NCBI GenBank assembly: GCA_947085425.1
Contig: CAMTWK010000025.1
Coordinates: 1 to 31,650, forward strand
Length of the DNA stretch: 31,650 nt
Direction of reading: 5' to 3'
DNA from: UKL13-2 sp947085425
GTDB taxonomy: Bacteria > Pseudomonadota > Gammaproteobacteria > Burkholderiales > Usitatibacteraceae
The notes beneath the pieces are model-generated. The model made no database searches, had not been told where the DNA came from, and saw nothing but the letters and a program-made list of their open reading frames with translations. The position numbers were made by a program, and so were the translations under genes. Of the stretch, positions 7,426-16,048 are shown one piece after another. Each line of letters starts with the position of its first letter. Position 1 is the first letter of the stretch.

Positions 7426-8835
7426 TTAGTAACGTGCACTGCCCGGTGTGCGGGGGAACGGAATCACGTCGCGCACATTCGATAAGCCGGTTGCGTAAGA
7501 AATGGTGCGCTCAAAGCCCAAACCAAATCCGGCGTGTGGCACCGTTCCATAACGGCGCAAATCACGATACCAACTGTAATGGGCCGGATCGAGACCGGCT
7601 TCAATCATACGTGCGTCGAGCACCCCGAGCCGCTCTTCGCGTTGTGAGCCACCGATGATCTCGCCAATGCCCGGTGCCAGCACATCCATGGCCGCGACGG
7701 TTTTGTTGTCGTCATTGAGGCGCATATAAAACGCCTTGATCTCTTTTGGATAATTCATCAACACCAACGGGCCGTTGACGTGTTTTTCCGCCAAATAGCG
7801 CTCGTGCTCGGATTGCAAATCAATGCCCCACTTGACCGGAAACTCAAATTTTTCCTTGGTGTTTTCCAGGATCTTGATGGCTTCGGTGTAATCCATACGC
7901 ACAAAGTCGGACTTCACAATATTTTCGAGTTTGGCAACAATGCCTTTTTCAATGCGTTCATCAAAAAACGCCATGTCATCGGCACGTTCATCGAGCACCG
8001 CCTTGAACACATATTTCAACAATGCTTCGGCCAGCGTGGCGTCATCCGCCAGATCGGCAAAGGCGATTTCCGGTTCGATCATCCAAAACTCGGCGAGGTG
8101 GCGCGATGTGTTGGAATTTTCCGCACGAAAGGTCGGGCCGAAGGTATACACATTCGACAGCGCCATACAGTAGGTCTCGACATTCAACTGGCCGGAGACG
8201 GTCAGGAACGCTTCACGACCAAAAAAATCCTTGGAAAAATCGATCTTGCCATCGGCGGTTTTGGGTGGGTTGACCATATCGAGTGTCGACACGCGAAACA
8301 ATTCGCCGGCGCCTTCGGCATCGCTGGCGGTGATGATCGGGGTATGGATCCACAAAAAACTGCGCTCATGGAAAAAACGGTGGATCGCCTGCGCCACCGT
8401 GTGCCGCACACGCGTGGCGGCGCTGATGACGTTGGTGCGTGGGCGTAAATGCGCGACTTCGCGCAAAAACTCCATGGTGTGCGCTTTCGGTTGTATCGGG
8501 TAGGTATCCGGGTCTTCCACCCAGCCGATGACTTTAATTTCGGTCGCCTGCATTTCAAACGGCTGCCCCTTGGCGGGTGACGGCACAATCACGCCGGTAC
8601 ATTCGACCGCACATCCGGCGGTGAGCTTTTGCACTTCATCGGCGTAATTGGCCAATGTATTGGGTGCCACCACTTGCACAGGATGAAAACACGAACCATC
8701 GGAGACATTCACAAAGGAGATACCGGCTTTGGAATCACGGCGGGTTTTGACCCAGCCCTTGATGGTGGTCGGCACATCGGCGTGGGCGCGGTTGGAAAGA
8801 ATATCGAGGCAGCTCAAATGTGGGACGGATGACAT
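7426..8835 (-). CDS. asnS: Asparaginyl-tRNA synthetase
   Basis: A 469-residue class IIb aminoacyl-tRNA synthetase that charges tRNA-Asn with asparagine in the cytoplasm. An N-terminal OB-fold anticodon-binding domain (about 20-105, GWVKTRRDSKAGISFVNVSD) precedes the catalytic core. Motif 2 is at about 235-257 (TFRAENSNTSRHLAEFWMIE) and motif 3 at 436-445 (GFGLGFERTI, Arg443). The NTSRHLAEF wording and the SDAEGAGELF segment distinguish AsnRS from AspRS and LysRS. Length is normal for the family. It is divergent from srkA across 120 bp that must contain both promoters; I found no convincing box for either. This is core-genome content and shows no sign of damage. Confidence 0.97.
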   Translation of the reverse strand: MSSVPHLSCLDILSNRAHADVPTTIKGWVKTRRDSKAGISFVNVSDGSCFHPVQVVAPNTLANYADEVQKLTAGCAVECTGVIVPSPAKGQPFEMQATEIKVIGWVEDPDTYPIQPKAHTMEFLREVAHLRPRTNVISAATRVRHTVAQAIHRFFHERSFLWIHTPIITASDAEGAGELFRVSTLDMVNPPKTADGKIDFSKDFFGREAFLTVSGQLNVETYCMALSNVYTFGPTFRAENSNTSRHLAEFWMIEPEIAFADLADDATLAEALLKYVFKAVLDERADDMAFFDERIEKGIVAKLENIVKSDFVRMDYTEAIKILENTKEKFEFPVKWGIDLQSEHERYLAEKHVNGPLVLMNYPKEIKAFYMRLNDDNKTVAAMDVLAPGIGEIIGGSQREERLGVLDARMIEAGLDPAHYSWYRDLRRYGTVPHAGFGLGFERTISYATGLSNVRDVIPFPRTPGSARY

Positions 8836-8955
8836 GACGGTGGGCGCTAAAAATGACGATGTAATATTTTACTGCTTCATGCGCCATACGACCCAAACCA
8901 GACTTTCGTCCCGTTTGTATCGGAGCCCACCTCGATAAGCCCATACAATGACGGC

Positions 8956-10011
8956 ATGACGACATCCCCCACCCACCCCTACGCCGCATTAACGCCGGAT
9001 TTGTTGCTCGATGCGGTCGAGTCGGTTGGTTTTCGCTGTGATGGTCGATTGCTGGCGTTAAATAGCTACGAAAACCGCGTTTATCAAATCGGGCTGGAAG
9101 AGCCGCGAGATGTGGCACCGGCGACCCTGCCACCTGCCGCACCCACCTCGCCCGCCGCCAAACAGCTCATCGCCAAGTTTTATCGCCCCGGGCGCTGGAC
9201 CGACCCACAAATCCTCGAGGAACATCAATTTGCCCAGTCACTCGCCGACGCGGAAATTCCGGTGGTGGCCCCTATGAACCACAACGGCCAAACACTACAC
9301 AGCCATCTGGGTTTTCGGTTTGCCTTATTTGAAAAACGCGGCGGCCGTGCCCCTGAATTGGATCGCCCGGACGTGCTCGAGTGGATTGGCCGTTTTATGG
9401 GGCGTATTCATTTGCTCGGCGCGGTTCAGCCGTTTCAACACCGGCCGGCACTTACCTTCGAAACGTTTGGACAAATGCCACGCGATTGGCTGGTGGCCAG
9501 CAATATGATTCCGACCGATATTTTGCCGGCGTGGACCAGTGTGGTTGATCAGGCCCTGCTCGGTGTGGCGGATTGTTATGATCGCGCTGGCACCGTAAAA
9601 ATGATCCGCTTACACGGCGACTGCCACATGGGCAATATTCTTTACACCGACGACGGCCCGCATTTTGTTGATTTTGACGATTGCCGCAGCGGGCCGGCGA
9701 TACAGGATTTATGGATGCTGTTATCCGGCAACCGCGAGGAAATGGCCGCACAACTTCGCGACGCACTCGAAGGCTACGAGGAATTTGCTGATTTTGACCG
9801 GCGCGAGCTACACTTGATCGAAGCCTTGCGGACCTTGCGAATGATTCATTACAGTTATTGGCTGGCCTCACGCGCCGATGACCCGGCCTTTCAACTCGCT
9901 TTCCCCTGGTTTTTTGGTGATCAGGCGCAACGATATTGGCAAAACCAAATATTGGCATTACGCGAACAGGTCGCCGTTATGCAGGAACCCCCGTTACAAT
10001 TACAACCATAG
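8956..10011 (+). CDS. srkA: Stress response kinase SrkA (YihE/RdoA family)
   Basis: A 351-residue Ser/Thr protein kinase of the choline-kinase-like fold, known in E. coli to protect against stress-induced death. Visible elements are the N-terminal LNSYENRVYQIG nucleotide loop (36-46), AKFYRPGRW with the likely ATP-binding Lys74, EEHQF (88-92), the catalytic loop HGDCHMGN (220-227, Asp222, Asn227) and the metal-binding FVDFDD (237-242). Length fits E. coli SrkA (328) with a modest N-terminal Pro/Ala insertion at 52-68. In E. coli the gene precedes dsbA; here it precedes an uncharacterised gene after a 29-bp gap, in a likely three-gene transcript. TACAAT at 8944-8949 is so close to the ATG that a leaderless start is possible. 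Confidence 0.93.
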   Translation: MTTSPTHPYAALTPDLLLDAVESVGFRCDGRLLALNSYENRVYQIGLEEPRDVAPATLPPAAPTSPAAKQLIAKFYRPGRWTDPQILEEHQFAQSLADAEIPVVAPMNHNGQTLHSHLGFRFALFEKRGGRAPELDRPDVLEWIGRFMGRIHLLGAVQPFQHRPALTFETFGQMPRDWLVASNMIPTDILPAWTSVVDQALLGVADCYDRAGTVKMIRLHGDCHMGNILYTDDGPHFVDFDDCRSGPAIQDLWMLLSGNREEMAAQLRDALEGYEEFADFDRRELHLIEALRTLRMIHYSYWLASRADDPAFQLAFPWFFGDQAQRYWQNQILALREQVAVMQEPPLQLQP

Positions 10012-10040
10012 ACAAGCGTTGACAACAAAGAGGTGGCCAC

Positions 10041-10568
10041 ATGACCATGAAACGAACCGAATTAGCCAAAAACAAGATGATTAAAGTGACCCACGCCGTG
10101 CGCATCGCCGGGGTGCCGGATCGTTTTGGCGCGGGCAGCGAGCTCATTGACCGCAAAGAGCAACGCCGCCTGGATCAAGCCGCGGGGTTGATTCCATTCG
10201 CCTGCAAGTTACCGAGCGATCTCGTCCAGGGCCTGCATGCGCGCGTGGCCGCCGACCAATCCACCATGAACGAGTTGGTGGCCAGTTTACTTGCCAGCGG
10301 TATGGGGGTGACGGTTAAAAAAGCTGCCGCCGCTGCGCCGCCCGCCGCGAAGGCACCTGCCGCCAAAGCACCTGCCGCTGCACCTGCGGTGAAGACGCCT
10401 ACCGGCAAACCCGTAAGCAAACCAACGGCTGCGCCTAAAGCCGCTCCCAAAGCGGCGAAGGCTGCACCGGCTGCCAAGGTGGCAAAAACGGCCGCACCGG
10501 CCGCTAAAGTTGCCAAGATGGTAAAGGCGACCGCAGTGGCTGCTAAGGTCACCAAAAAGGCAAAGTAG
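10041..10568 (+). CDS. Uncharacterised protein with a histone-H1-like Ala/Lys/Pro tail
   Basis: 175 residues with two parts. The N-terminal ~90 residues (KRTELAKNKMIKVTHAV, GVPDRFGAGSE, DRKEQRRLDQAAGLIPFACKLP, then a LxxLVASLLASGM helix) resemble a small conserved domain I recall from beta/gammaproteobacteria without a known function. The tail from about 93 is low-complexity Ala, Lys and Pro with many AAPK/AKA units, like the C-terminal domains of AlgP or histone H1, and strongly basic. Such tails bind DNA or RNA non-specifically, so nucleoid or nucleic-acid association is a reasonable inference. AGAGGTGG lies just upstream of the ATG. A second ATG two codons on is equally possible. Gaps to neighbours are about 29 bp on each side, suggesting co-transcription with srkA. 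Confidence 0.8.
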   Translation: MTMKRTELAKNKMIKVTHAVRIAGVPDRFGAGSELIDRKEQRRLDQAAGLIPFACKLPSDLVQGLHARVAADQSTMNELVASLLASGMGVTVKKAAAAAPPAAKAPAAKAPAAAPAVKTPTGKPVSKPTAAPKAAPKAAKAAPAAKVAKTAAPAAKVAKMVKATAVAAKVTKKAK

Positions 10569-10596
10569 TTTTTTTTGCCAACATCAACCGGCACCA

Positions 10597-11334
10597 ATGG
10601 ACCTAACGCCGCGCTTTTCATTGGTGATCCCGGCCTATAACGAGGCAGCATGGCTGCCGCAGTTGCTCGATAGTGTTGACATCGCGCGCGCACACTATCG
10701 GGGCGGTGCCGACATGATCGAAGTGATCGTCGCCGACAACGATTCAACCGATGCAACCGCCGTTTATGCGTTATCGCGCGGATGCCGGGTCGCGCCCGTT
10801 GCCAAACGAAGTATCGCTGCTGCCCGCAACGGTGGGGCGGCGATCGCGCACGGCGAAATAGTTTGTTTTATCGACGCCGACTCCACCATTCATGCGCAGA
10901 CGTTTAATGCCATCAGCGATTGTTTGGACAACGGAAAAATTGTTGTTGGCGCCACCGGCGTGCGACCAGATCGATGGTCGGTCGGCATATTTTTTACCTG
11001 GCTGGTCGCGACGCCGATAACCTGGATTGCTGGCGTCGATGCCGGTGTGATTTTTTGTTATCGTCGTGATTTTGAAGCTATAGGTGGTTACGACGAAACA
11101 CTACGCTACGCCGAGGACATCCAATTGCTGCGCATGTTGAAACAACACGGCCGCAAAACTTCCCGTCGATTCGGCCGCGCCAAAAATGCATTGGCGATCA
11201 CCTCAATGCGCAAATACGACAAACACGGCGACTGGCACTATTTCACGTTGATGCCACGCATCGGCTTTTGGATGCTGATCGATAAAACCAAAATGCAACG
11301 GCAGGCGGATGCGTATTGGTACAACGACCGCTAG
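10597..11334 (+). CDS. Family 2 glycosyltransferase
   Basis: A 245-residue GT-A fold glycosyltransferase. FSLVIPAYNEAAWLPQLLDS opens the Rossmann-like nucleotide-binding half, ADNDSTDAT (46-54) follows, the metal-binding DxD is DAD at 93-95, and a likely catalytic-acidic pair is ED at 173-174 (YAEDIQLL). One hydrophobic stretch (131-150) could touch the membrane. Donor and acceptor are unknown. It ends the srkA-linked transcript. Its last ten codons (QADAYWYNDR) are duplicated exactly 15.1 kb away at 26410-26439, in frame and with a different stop codon. The gene's 3' end therefore appears to be the attachment point of the island that follows. Confidence 0.88.
   Translation: MDLTPRFSLVIPAYNEAAWLPQLLDSVDIARAHYRGGADMIEVIVADNDSTDATAVYALSRGCRVAPVAKRSIAAARNGGAAIAHGEIVCFIDADSTIHAQTFNAISDCLDNGKIVVGATGVRPDRWSVGIFFTWLVATPITWIAGVDAGVIFCYRRDFEAIGGYDETLRYAEDIQLLRMLKQHGRKTSRRFGRAKNALAITSMRKYDKHGDWHYFTLMPRIGFWMLIDKTKMQRQADAYWYNDR
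11301..11330 (+). repeat. Left 30-bp direct repeat bounding the 15.1-kb island
   Basis: Exact 30-bp match to 26410-26439. The repeat starts GCAGGCGGATG and ends TACAACGACCG. It covers the final ten codons of the glycosyltransferase and is followed here by CTAG (stop TAG). Sequences on either side of the two copies differ. This is the arrangement of attachment sites created when an element integrates at a gene's 3' end and restores the reading frame. Confidence 0.85.
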
Positions 11335-11353
11335 CAGCCTTGCTGTCACCAAA

Positions 11354-13807
11354 TTACGGTTTGACCTTATCCGCAAATATGGTGAGACCATTCATGGACT
11401 GTGTTGGTGCCGGAAATAGCAGGCTGGCAGAATAGCCGATTGCAATGCAGATCAGGATCGAAATCGCCAGATAAAAATAAGGGTGAACCAGGCTCATTGA
11501 CCAGGCTAACGTGGTAATCACAATGGCCGATGCAATACCGATTGCCACCCCCTGCCAATTGGCGCGGCGCGTGAACATGCCCAGCGTGTAAGCACCGGCA
11601 AACCCGCCGCCCAACAATCCGGCCAACTCGATCGAAACATCGAACATGGAGCGGATGTCGTAGCGCGACAGCAGCAGTGCCAGACCAATGCCGATCAGCC
11701 CGGCAAGGATGGTCATCGCCTCGGCAAAAAGCACGCTGGTTTTCGGGTTTGGATTCTTGACAAACCGCTCGTAAAAATCGACCGACGCCAATGTCGCCAC
11801 GCTATTCATGATGCTGGAGAGTGTCGACATCGATGCTGCGAAAATCGCCGCAATAATCAGGCCAGTCACACCAATCGGCAGTTCAGCGGCAATGAAAAGC
11901 GGGAATGTCGCGTCGATGCCCAACAGCGGATTCATCCTTTCCGGATGACTCTTGTAGAAAACGTAGAGCGCCGTACCAATAATGTAAAACATGAATCCGC
12001 CTGGAATCATGATGGCTGCGAACATCCATACTGATTTGCCGGCCTCTCTGTCCGACTTGGTGGACAACACCCGCTGCATCAACACCTGGTCCTTCGGAAA
12101 AGTGAACACAACATCAAATAGCACCAGGAAGATAAATCCCCAGACCGTCGCCTTGGTGAGGTCGAAACTCCAGTCGAACAGCTTCATTTTGTCTTCCGCT
12201 GCGGCGATGGTGAAAAACTCACTGATGCCGCCGTCCAGTTTGTAGACGATAAAGCCGATCGCAAAAATAGCGCCGCCGAACATCACGAAAAGTTGCACGA
12301 AGTCAGTCCAAATAACAGCCTTCATCCCGCCCATCGCCGTGTAAGCGATAGTGACGACACCCATGATCCAGATACTCCATACGACATCAATGCCGGTAAT
12401 GGTCGAGATCGCCAGCGATGGCAGAAACAGCACCACGCTCATGCGACTGCCGAGTTGCATCGCGATACACAAGCCGCTCGCCAGCATGCGAATTACAGGG
12501 TGGAAACGGGTCTCAAGATATTGAAAGACCGACATCAGGTCAAGGCGGCGCAGCAGCGGCACAATCCAGATGGCGACGAACACCAGCCCCACCACCGCGA
12601 CCAGATTGTTGGTGAGGTACTGCCAGTTGGTCTCAAAGGCCTTGGCGGGTATGGCGATATAGCTGATGGAACTGGTATTGGTGGCGTAAAGACTCACCCC
12701 GGCAGCCCAGAACGGAATCGAGCGACCGCCAACGAAAAAATCGGCGGTGTTGATGCGCTTCTCACGCAGATAAAAGTAGAGCCCGATGCCGGTCATGCCG
12801 GCCAGATAGACAACGATCACCACCCAGTCTAGCCATTTCAGCAATATCTTGGGCGCATCAATCTCCGCAAATGCAAATTCGCTGCCGCCGCTGGTCGAGT
12901 GCCGTTCCCACAAAATGCCGTTGCGCCAGGCGGTGCTGATGCGAGCGCCACCCGCTTTGGGATCACCGAGCAAGGCCCACGATCCGGTGATGGTGTGGAA
13001 CATCATCAATTTCGGGACAGAATCCGCCGCATTGTCTGGTCGAACAAGATACAAGACATGCGCCTGACCGCTCGGCCGGGCGCTACCCGCAACGACGCCT
13101 CCGGGCAGGTCCGTCTTCTCAATCCACTTGTCTGATGCCGTCCATTGCAATAGCCTGTCACCTTTGCCGGCCACGCCATTTAACGTGACGTACAGCGCGG
13201 ACTTCTGCCCAGCCATCGAGGTCAACTCACCAGCGCCGCCCGGGTCATCGTGCGTGACCCAATCAGAGGCAGACTCTGCCGGGTTGATCGAGCGCAGCTT
13301 CAGAATCCCCTTGGCATCATTGCCAACAACATAAAGTCTTTCGTCGAGCATTGCGGCATGGGCTGCAGTGAGTGGCAAAGGCAATCGGGGAAGCATGAGC
13401 GACACCGGTTTACCGGCAATCAAAGTGACCTTCTCAATTTTTTCCAGCGGCTGACCGGAGCCGGCATCCAGCAGCAAAAACACCTGCTTTTTGTCACCCG
13501 TCACGCGCCGTACCTGACCCGCTGGCCGCCAATCGATACGCGTCCATGCACTCCGGTCTGTGTCAAGCAGCCATGTGGCATCAGTTGTCAGGGCCATCGG
13601 CCGGTCGTCCAGCGTCAGCAGCGTGGTTACTGGCGCAAGGCCCGGGAGTGGTGCGAGCGTGCCGGCCTGGATCGAAACCAGACTCTCTGCGTGCAACGAG
13701 GTCGTCACGCCCAACAGCAGCGTGATGACAAGGCGTGAAAGAAAATGGCGTTTCAAAACCGGCCAATCTGCAAAGCATTGTCCAAACACTGCGGAAAATT
13801 TGGTCAT
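11354..13807 (-). CDS. Periplasmic beta-propeller fused to a sodium:solute symporter
   Basis: 817 residues from an ATG 8 bp after the CoA-transferase stop. A signal or anchor segment (about 20-40, ending SLHA-ES) is followed by a ~280-residue region with repeated RLYVVGN, ALYVTLNG and VLYLVRP strands, which reads as a kelch-like propeller in the periplasm. From about 325 a complete SSS-family transporter follows (VVIVVYLAGMTGIGLYFYL, GGRSIPFWAAG, SLYATNTSSISYI), with 12-14 hydrophobic helices to the end. SSS proteins drive uptake of sugars, sialic acid or carboxylates with Na+. Propeller-SSS fusions are known in sialic-acid-type systems, so the propeller may capture or isomerise the ligand. 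The operon with CitE and CoA-transferase suggests import of their substrate acid. An upstream in-frame extension into the preceding gene was rejected. Confidence 0.85.
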   Translation of the reverse strand: MTKFSAVFGQCFADWPVLKRHFLSRLVITLLLGVTTSLHAESLVSIQAGTLAPLPGLAPVTTLLTLDDRPMALTTDATWLLDTDRSAWTRIDWRPAGQVRRVTGDKKQVFLLLDAGSGQPLEKIEKVTLIAGKPVSLMLPRLPLPLTAAHAAMLDERLYVVGNDAKGILKLRSINPAESASDWVTHDDPGGAGELTSMAGQKSALYVTLNGVAGKGDRLLQWTASDKWIEKTDLPGGVVAGSARPSGQAHVLYLVRPDNAADSVPKLMMFHTITGSWALLGDPKAGGARISTAWRNGILWERHSTSGGSEFAFAEIDAPKILLKWLDWVVIVVYLAGMTGIGLYFYLREKRINTADFFVGGRSIPFWAAGVSLYATNTSSISYIAIPAKAFETNWQYLTNNLVAVVGLVFVAIWIVPLLRRLDLMSVFQYLETRFHPVIRMLASGLCIAMQLGSRMSVVLFLPSLAISTITGIDVVWSIWIMGVVTIAYTAMGGMKAVIWTDFVQLFVMFGGAIFAIGFIVYKLDGGISEFFTIAAAEDKMKLFDWSFDLTKATVWGFIFLVLFDVVFTFPKDQVLMQRVLSTKSDREAGKSVWMFAAIMIPGGFMFYIIGTALYVFYKSHPERMNPLLGIDATFPLFIAAELPIGVTGLIIAAIFAASMSTLSSIMNSVATLASVDFYERFVKNPNPKTSVLFAEAMTILAGLIGIGLALLLSRYDIRSMFDVSIELAGLLGGGFAGAYTLGMFTRRANWQGVAIGIASAIVITTLAWSMSLVHPYFYLAISILICIAIGYSASLLFPAPTQSMNGLTIFADKVKP

Positions 13808-13815
13808 TTGATCTT

Positions 13816-15018
13816 TCAGGCGATGACGCCGTGAGTGCGCATATGTGCAATATCGTCCGGCGAATAACCGTGCTCCAGCAGTATTTCCGAGGAGTGTTGG
13901 CCAATAGTGGGGGCGGCAAACGGCGCGGGGCCGGGTGTGCTGCCGAATTTGATCGGTTTGGTGAAGCCTTTGTATTGTCCAACCAGCGGATGCTCCAGTG
14001 TAGTGACCATCTGCTCTGCAAGCACTTGCGGGTGATCGAACATATCCCCGATAGATCGTACCGCCGCGCTCGGCACCGTCTCGCCGAATATTTTTTCCCA
14101 TTCGAGTGCAGAATGCGCCTGCAGCGCTGCGTGCAGCCGCGGCAGGATTTCGTCAGCATGCAATGCACGTTTTCGCAGGGTGTCATAGCGCGGATCGCTC
14201 AGCAATTCCGGTAATCCGACTTTCTCGCATAACGCCCGCCAAAAGTGTGCGGTGTTCGCTGAAAGATAAATATATCCTTCACGCGTCGGGTGCAATCCGG
14301 TTACTCCACCAGAGCGCATATCGCGGCTGACATCGCGGCCCTCGCCCTCCGCCCAGATGAAGCGTGCGGATTGCATGGCCAACGCACTGCGCAACAAGGA
14401 AACACCAACATACTGACCTTGTCCCGTGCGTTCGCGGTCGAACAATGCCGCTGACACGCCACTGGCCACCATCGCTGCGGCGTAATAGTCGACGACCGAA
14501 CCGTAAACAATTTCCGGTGACTCGCCGTGCTTGCCCTGCAGGCTGCAAATCCCGGTCAGCGATTGCAGCACCTGGTCATAGCCGGCATTGTCTCTCATCG
14601 GGCCGGTCTCGCCGTAGCCATTCACCACACAATAAATCAGGCGCGGGTGTGTCGCATGGAATCGTTCGTACTCAATGCCAAGTCTTGCCGGGACAGATGG
14701 CCTGAAGTTGTGTATCAGGACATCTGCAGTGTCGAGCAGCTTGATCAACACGTCGAGACCCGCCGCTTTTTTCAAGTCAAGTACAAGTCCCCGCTTGCTG
14801 CGATTGATGCCCAGAAAGGCACGGCTCTCGGCTTCCAGTGTTGACGGATATTTACGCAGATTGTCGCCGCCGGGTGGCTCAATCTTGATCACATCCGCGC
14901 CCATATCTGCCATCAATGTGCCCCCGTAAGGACCTGCAATGTAGGCGCTGAGATCAAGCACGCGAATACCGGACAGTGGTCCTTTCGGAAAATCGCTCAT
15001 GGTGTCTTCAGATGTCAT
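13816..15018 (-). CDS. CaiB/BaiF family III CoA-transferase
   Basis: 400 residues, the normal length for class III CoA-transferases, which move CoA between carboxylic acids through an acyl-enzyme on Asp. The N-terminal GIRVLDLSAYIAGPYGGTLMADMGADVIKIE (18-47) and the NRSKRGLVLDLKK segment are hallmark. The catalytic Asp is best placed at D177 in GSVVDYYAA, at the position of D169 of formyl-CoA transferase. Either ATG (15018 or 15000) may be used. The gene lies in a compact minus-strand run with a CitE-type lyase upstream and the symporter 8 bp downstream. This pairing resembles routes in which an acid such as malate, citramalate or itaconate is activated from succinyl-CoA and then cleaved; the exact acid is inference. 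Confidence 0.92.
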   Translation of the reverse strand: MTSEDTMSDFPKGPLSGIRVLDLSAYIAGPYGGTLMADMGADVIKIEPPGGDNLRKYPSTLEAESRAFLGINRSKRGLVLDLKKAAGLDVLIKLLDTADVLIHNFRPSVPARLGIEYERFHATHPRLIYCVVNGYGETGPMRDNAGYDQVLQSLTGICSLQGKHGESPEIVYGSVVDYYAAAMVASGVSAALFDRERTGQGQYVGVSLLRSALAMQSARFIWAEGEGRDVSRDMRSGGVTGLHPTREGYIYLSANTAHFWRALCEKVGLPELLSDPRYDTLRKRALHADEILPRLHAALQAHSALEWEKIFGETVPSAAVRSIGDMFDHPQVLAEQMVTTLEHPLVGQYKGFTKPIKFGSTPGPAPFAAPTIGQHSSEILLEHGYSPDDIAHMRTHGVIA

Positions 15019-15038
15019 CAGGTTTTATAATTGAATGA

Positions 15039-15152
15039 TTATTCGGCACTAATGGATGCCTGTCTGGCGATTTGCTGATAACGCACAATGTCGCTTGCAA
15101 TCAGTGCCGCACTGGTGAGCTTGATTGAATCGTTTTTCATAATTTTCATCAT
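15039..15152 (-). CDS. Possible 37-residue small protein between the lyase and CoA-transferase genes
   Basis: The 160-bp gap between the two operon genes holds one open frame on the coding strand: ATGATGAAAATTATGAAAAAC onward, with codons for NDSIKLTSAALIASDIVRYQQ and a TAA stop. It is predicted to be mostly helical, with no signal peptide or membrane segment. No strong ribosome binding site is visible, and AT-rich sequence precedes it. It matches no family I recognise. It may be a real small protein, a vestige of a lost operon gene, or chance. Listed because it is the only content of this gap. Confidence 0.25.
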   Translation of the reverse strand: MMKIMKNDSIKLTSAALIASDIVRYQQIARQASISAE

Positions 15153-15178
15153 ATTTACTTGAGCCAATTTTTGGGTTT

Positions 15179-16048
15179 TTATTGTGGGTCGGATTGCATC
15201 CGTTGTGCGGCGGCAACGATTACCCCGGCGCGCCGGATAAACGGCACGTCGATCATTTTGCCATCGACCATGATTGCTCCAACACCGTTGGCAGCTGCAT
15301 GATGTGCCGCGTCTAGCACACGCTGCGCAAACTCGACTTCTTCATCACTGGGGCAAAACACATCGTTCGCCACGGCAATTTGAGCCGGGTGTATGCAACT
15401 TTTTCCCACATAACCCAAACGACGCGCCATCATCGCTTCATGTCGATAGCCGTCCATATCCTGCACGTTTGCAAACGCACTGTCGCAGGCAAATACACCC
15501 GCCTCGCCCGCCGCCAGACGCATGGCAAACATCGCCGCATGCACGTTGCGAATCTCATTTCGTTCGATTCCCAGCGGCTCAAACATGTCCCCCAAACCAA
15601 GTTGCAAGCCGACGACCCGCGCATGTGCGGAGGCAATTTCCAGCGCACAACGCAGCGCCTTCGGCGTTTCGATATTGGCAAGAATTTTCACCTGCTTGTC
15701 AATGCCGTTAGCGGCTTCCGCGCGCTCGATTGTTGAAATCGCCGCGTGAATATCGGCTGCGGACTCTGGTTTTGGCAGATTCAGCATTGCCAACGCAGAC
15801 TGCGTAACCGCAGCAACATCAGCCTCGAAATGCGGTGTGCCAATCGCATTGACACGGACGATGATCAACTTGTACGTGGCATTGGCCTCGGCAGACAGCA
15901 AAAAATTCCGCACTGTCGCGCGCGCCTCGTCCTTGCGACTCTCAACCACAGAATCCTCAAGGTCAATGGAAATTGCATCTGCATGGCTGGATAATGCCTT
16001 GCTGAATAATTCAGGGCGGGAGGCGGGGACAAACAGCTTGCTGCGCAT
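15179..16048 (-). CDS. CitE/HpcH-family acyl-CoA lyase (citramalyl/malyl-CoA lyase-like)
   Basis: 289 residues from MRSKLFVPASRPELFSKAL, with GAGG about 11 bp upstream; longer in-frame starts lack support. The TIM-barrel signatures of the CitE/citramalyl-CoA lyase family are present: IDLEDSV (28-34), the RVN arginine R65, NIETPK with Mg ligand E127, LGLGDM with Mg ligand D154, and GKSCIHPAQI (215-224) that contacts the CoA part. These enzymes reversibly split beta-hydroxyacyl-CoAs such as citramalyl-CoA or malyl-CoA into acetyl-CoA plus a keto acid. With the CoA-transferase downstream it forms an activate-then-cleave pair. It is divergent from the LysR gene, which is the obvious candidate regulator. 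The chain length of the substrate cannot be told from sequence. Confidence 0.9.
   Translation of the reverse strand: MRSKLFVPASRPELFSKALSSHADAISIDLEDSVVESRKDEARATVRNFLLSAEANATYKLIIVRVNAIGTPHFEADVAAVTQSALAMLNLPKPESAADIHAAISTIERAEAANGIDKQVKILANIETPKALRCALEIASAHARVVGLQLGLGDMFEPLGIERNEIRNVHAAMFAMRLAAGEAGVFACDSAFANVQDMDGYRHEAMMARRLGYVGKSCIHPAQIAVANDVFCPSDEEVEFAQRVLDAAHHAAANGVGAIMVDGKMIDVPFIRRAGVIVAAAQRMQSDPQ

Noticed and set aside
7780..8448. 222-codon plus-strand frame
   Set aside because: Antisense shadow of asnS, which is certain.
8836..8955. Defined promoters for asnS and srkA
   Set aside because: TACAAT at 8944-8949 is a fair -10 box for srkA, but no -35 lies at proper spacing; for asnS I saw nothing convincing.
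13808..14101. In-frame N-terminal extension of the symporter by 98 codons
   Set aside because: It lies wholly inside the well-conserved 3' end of the CoA-transferase gene in another frame and has no domain character. The ATG at 13807, 8 bp after that gene's stop and followed by a signal segment, is the better start.
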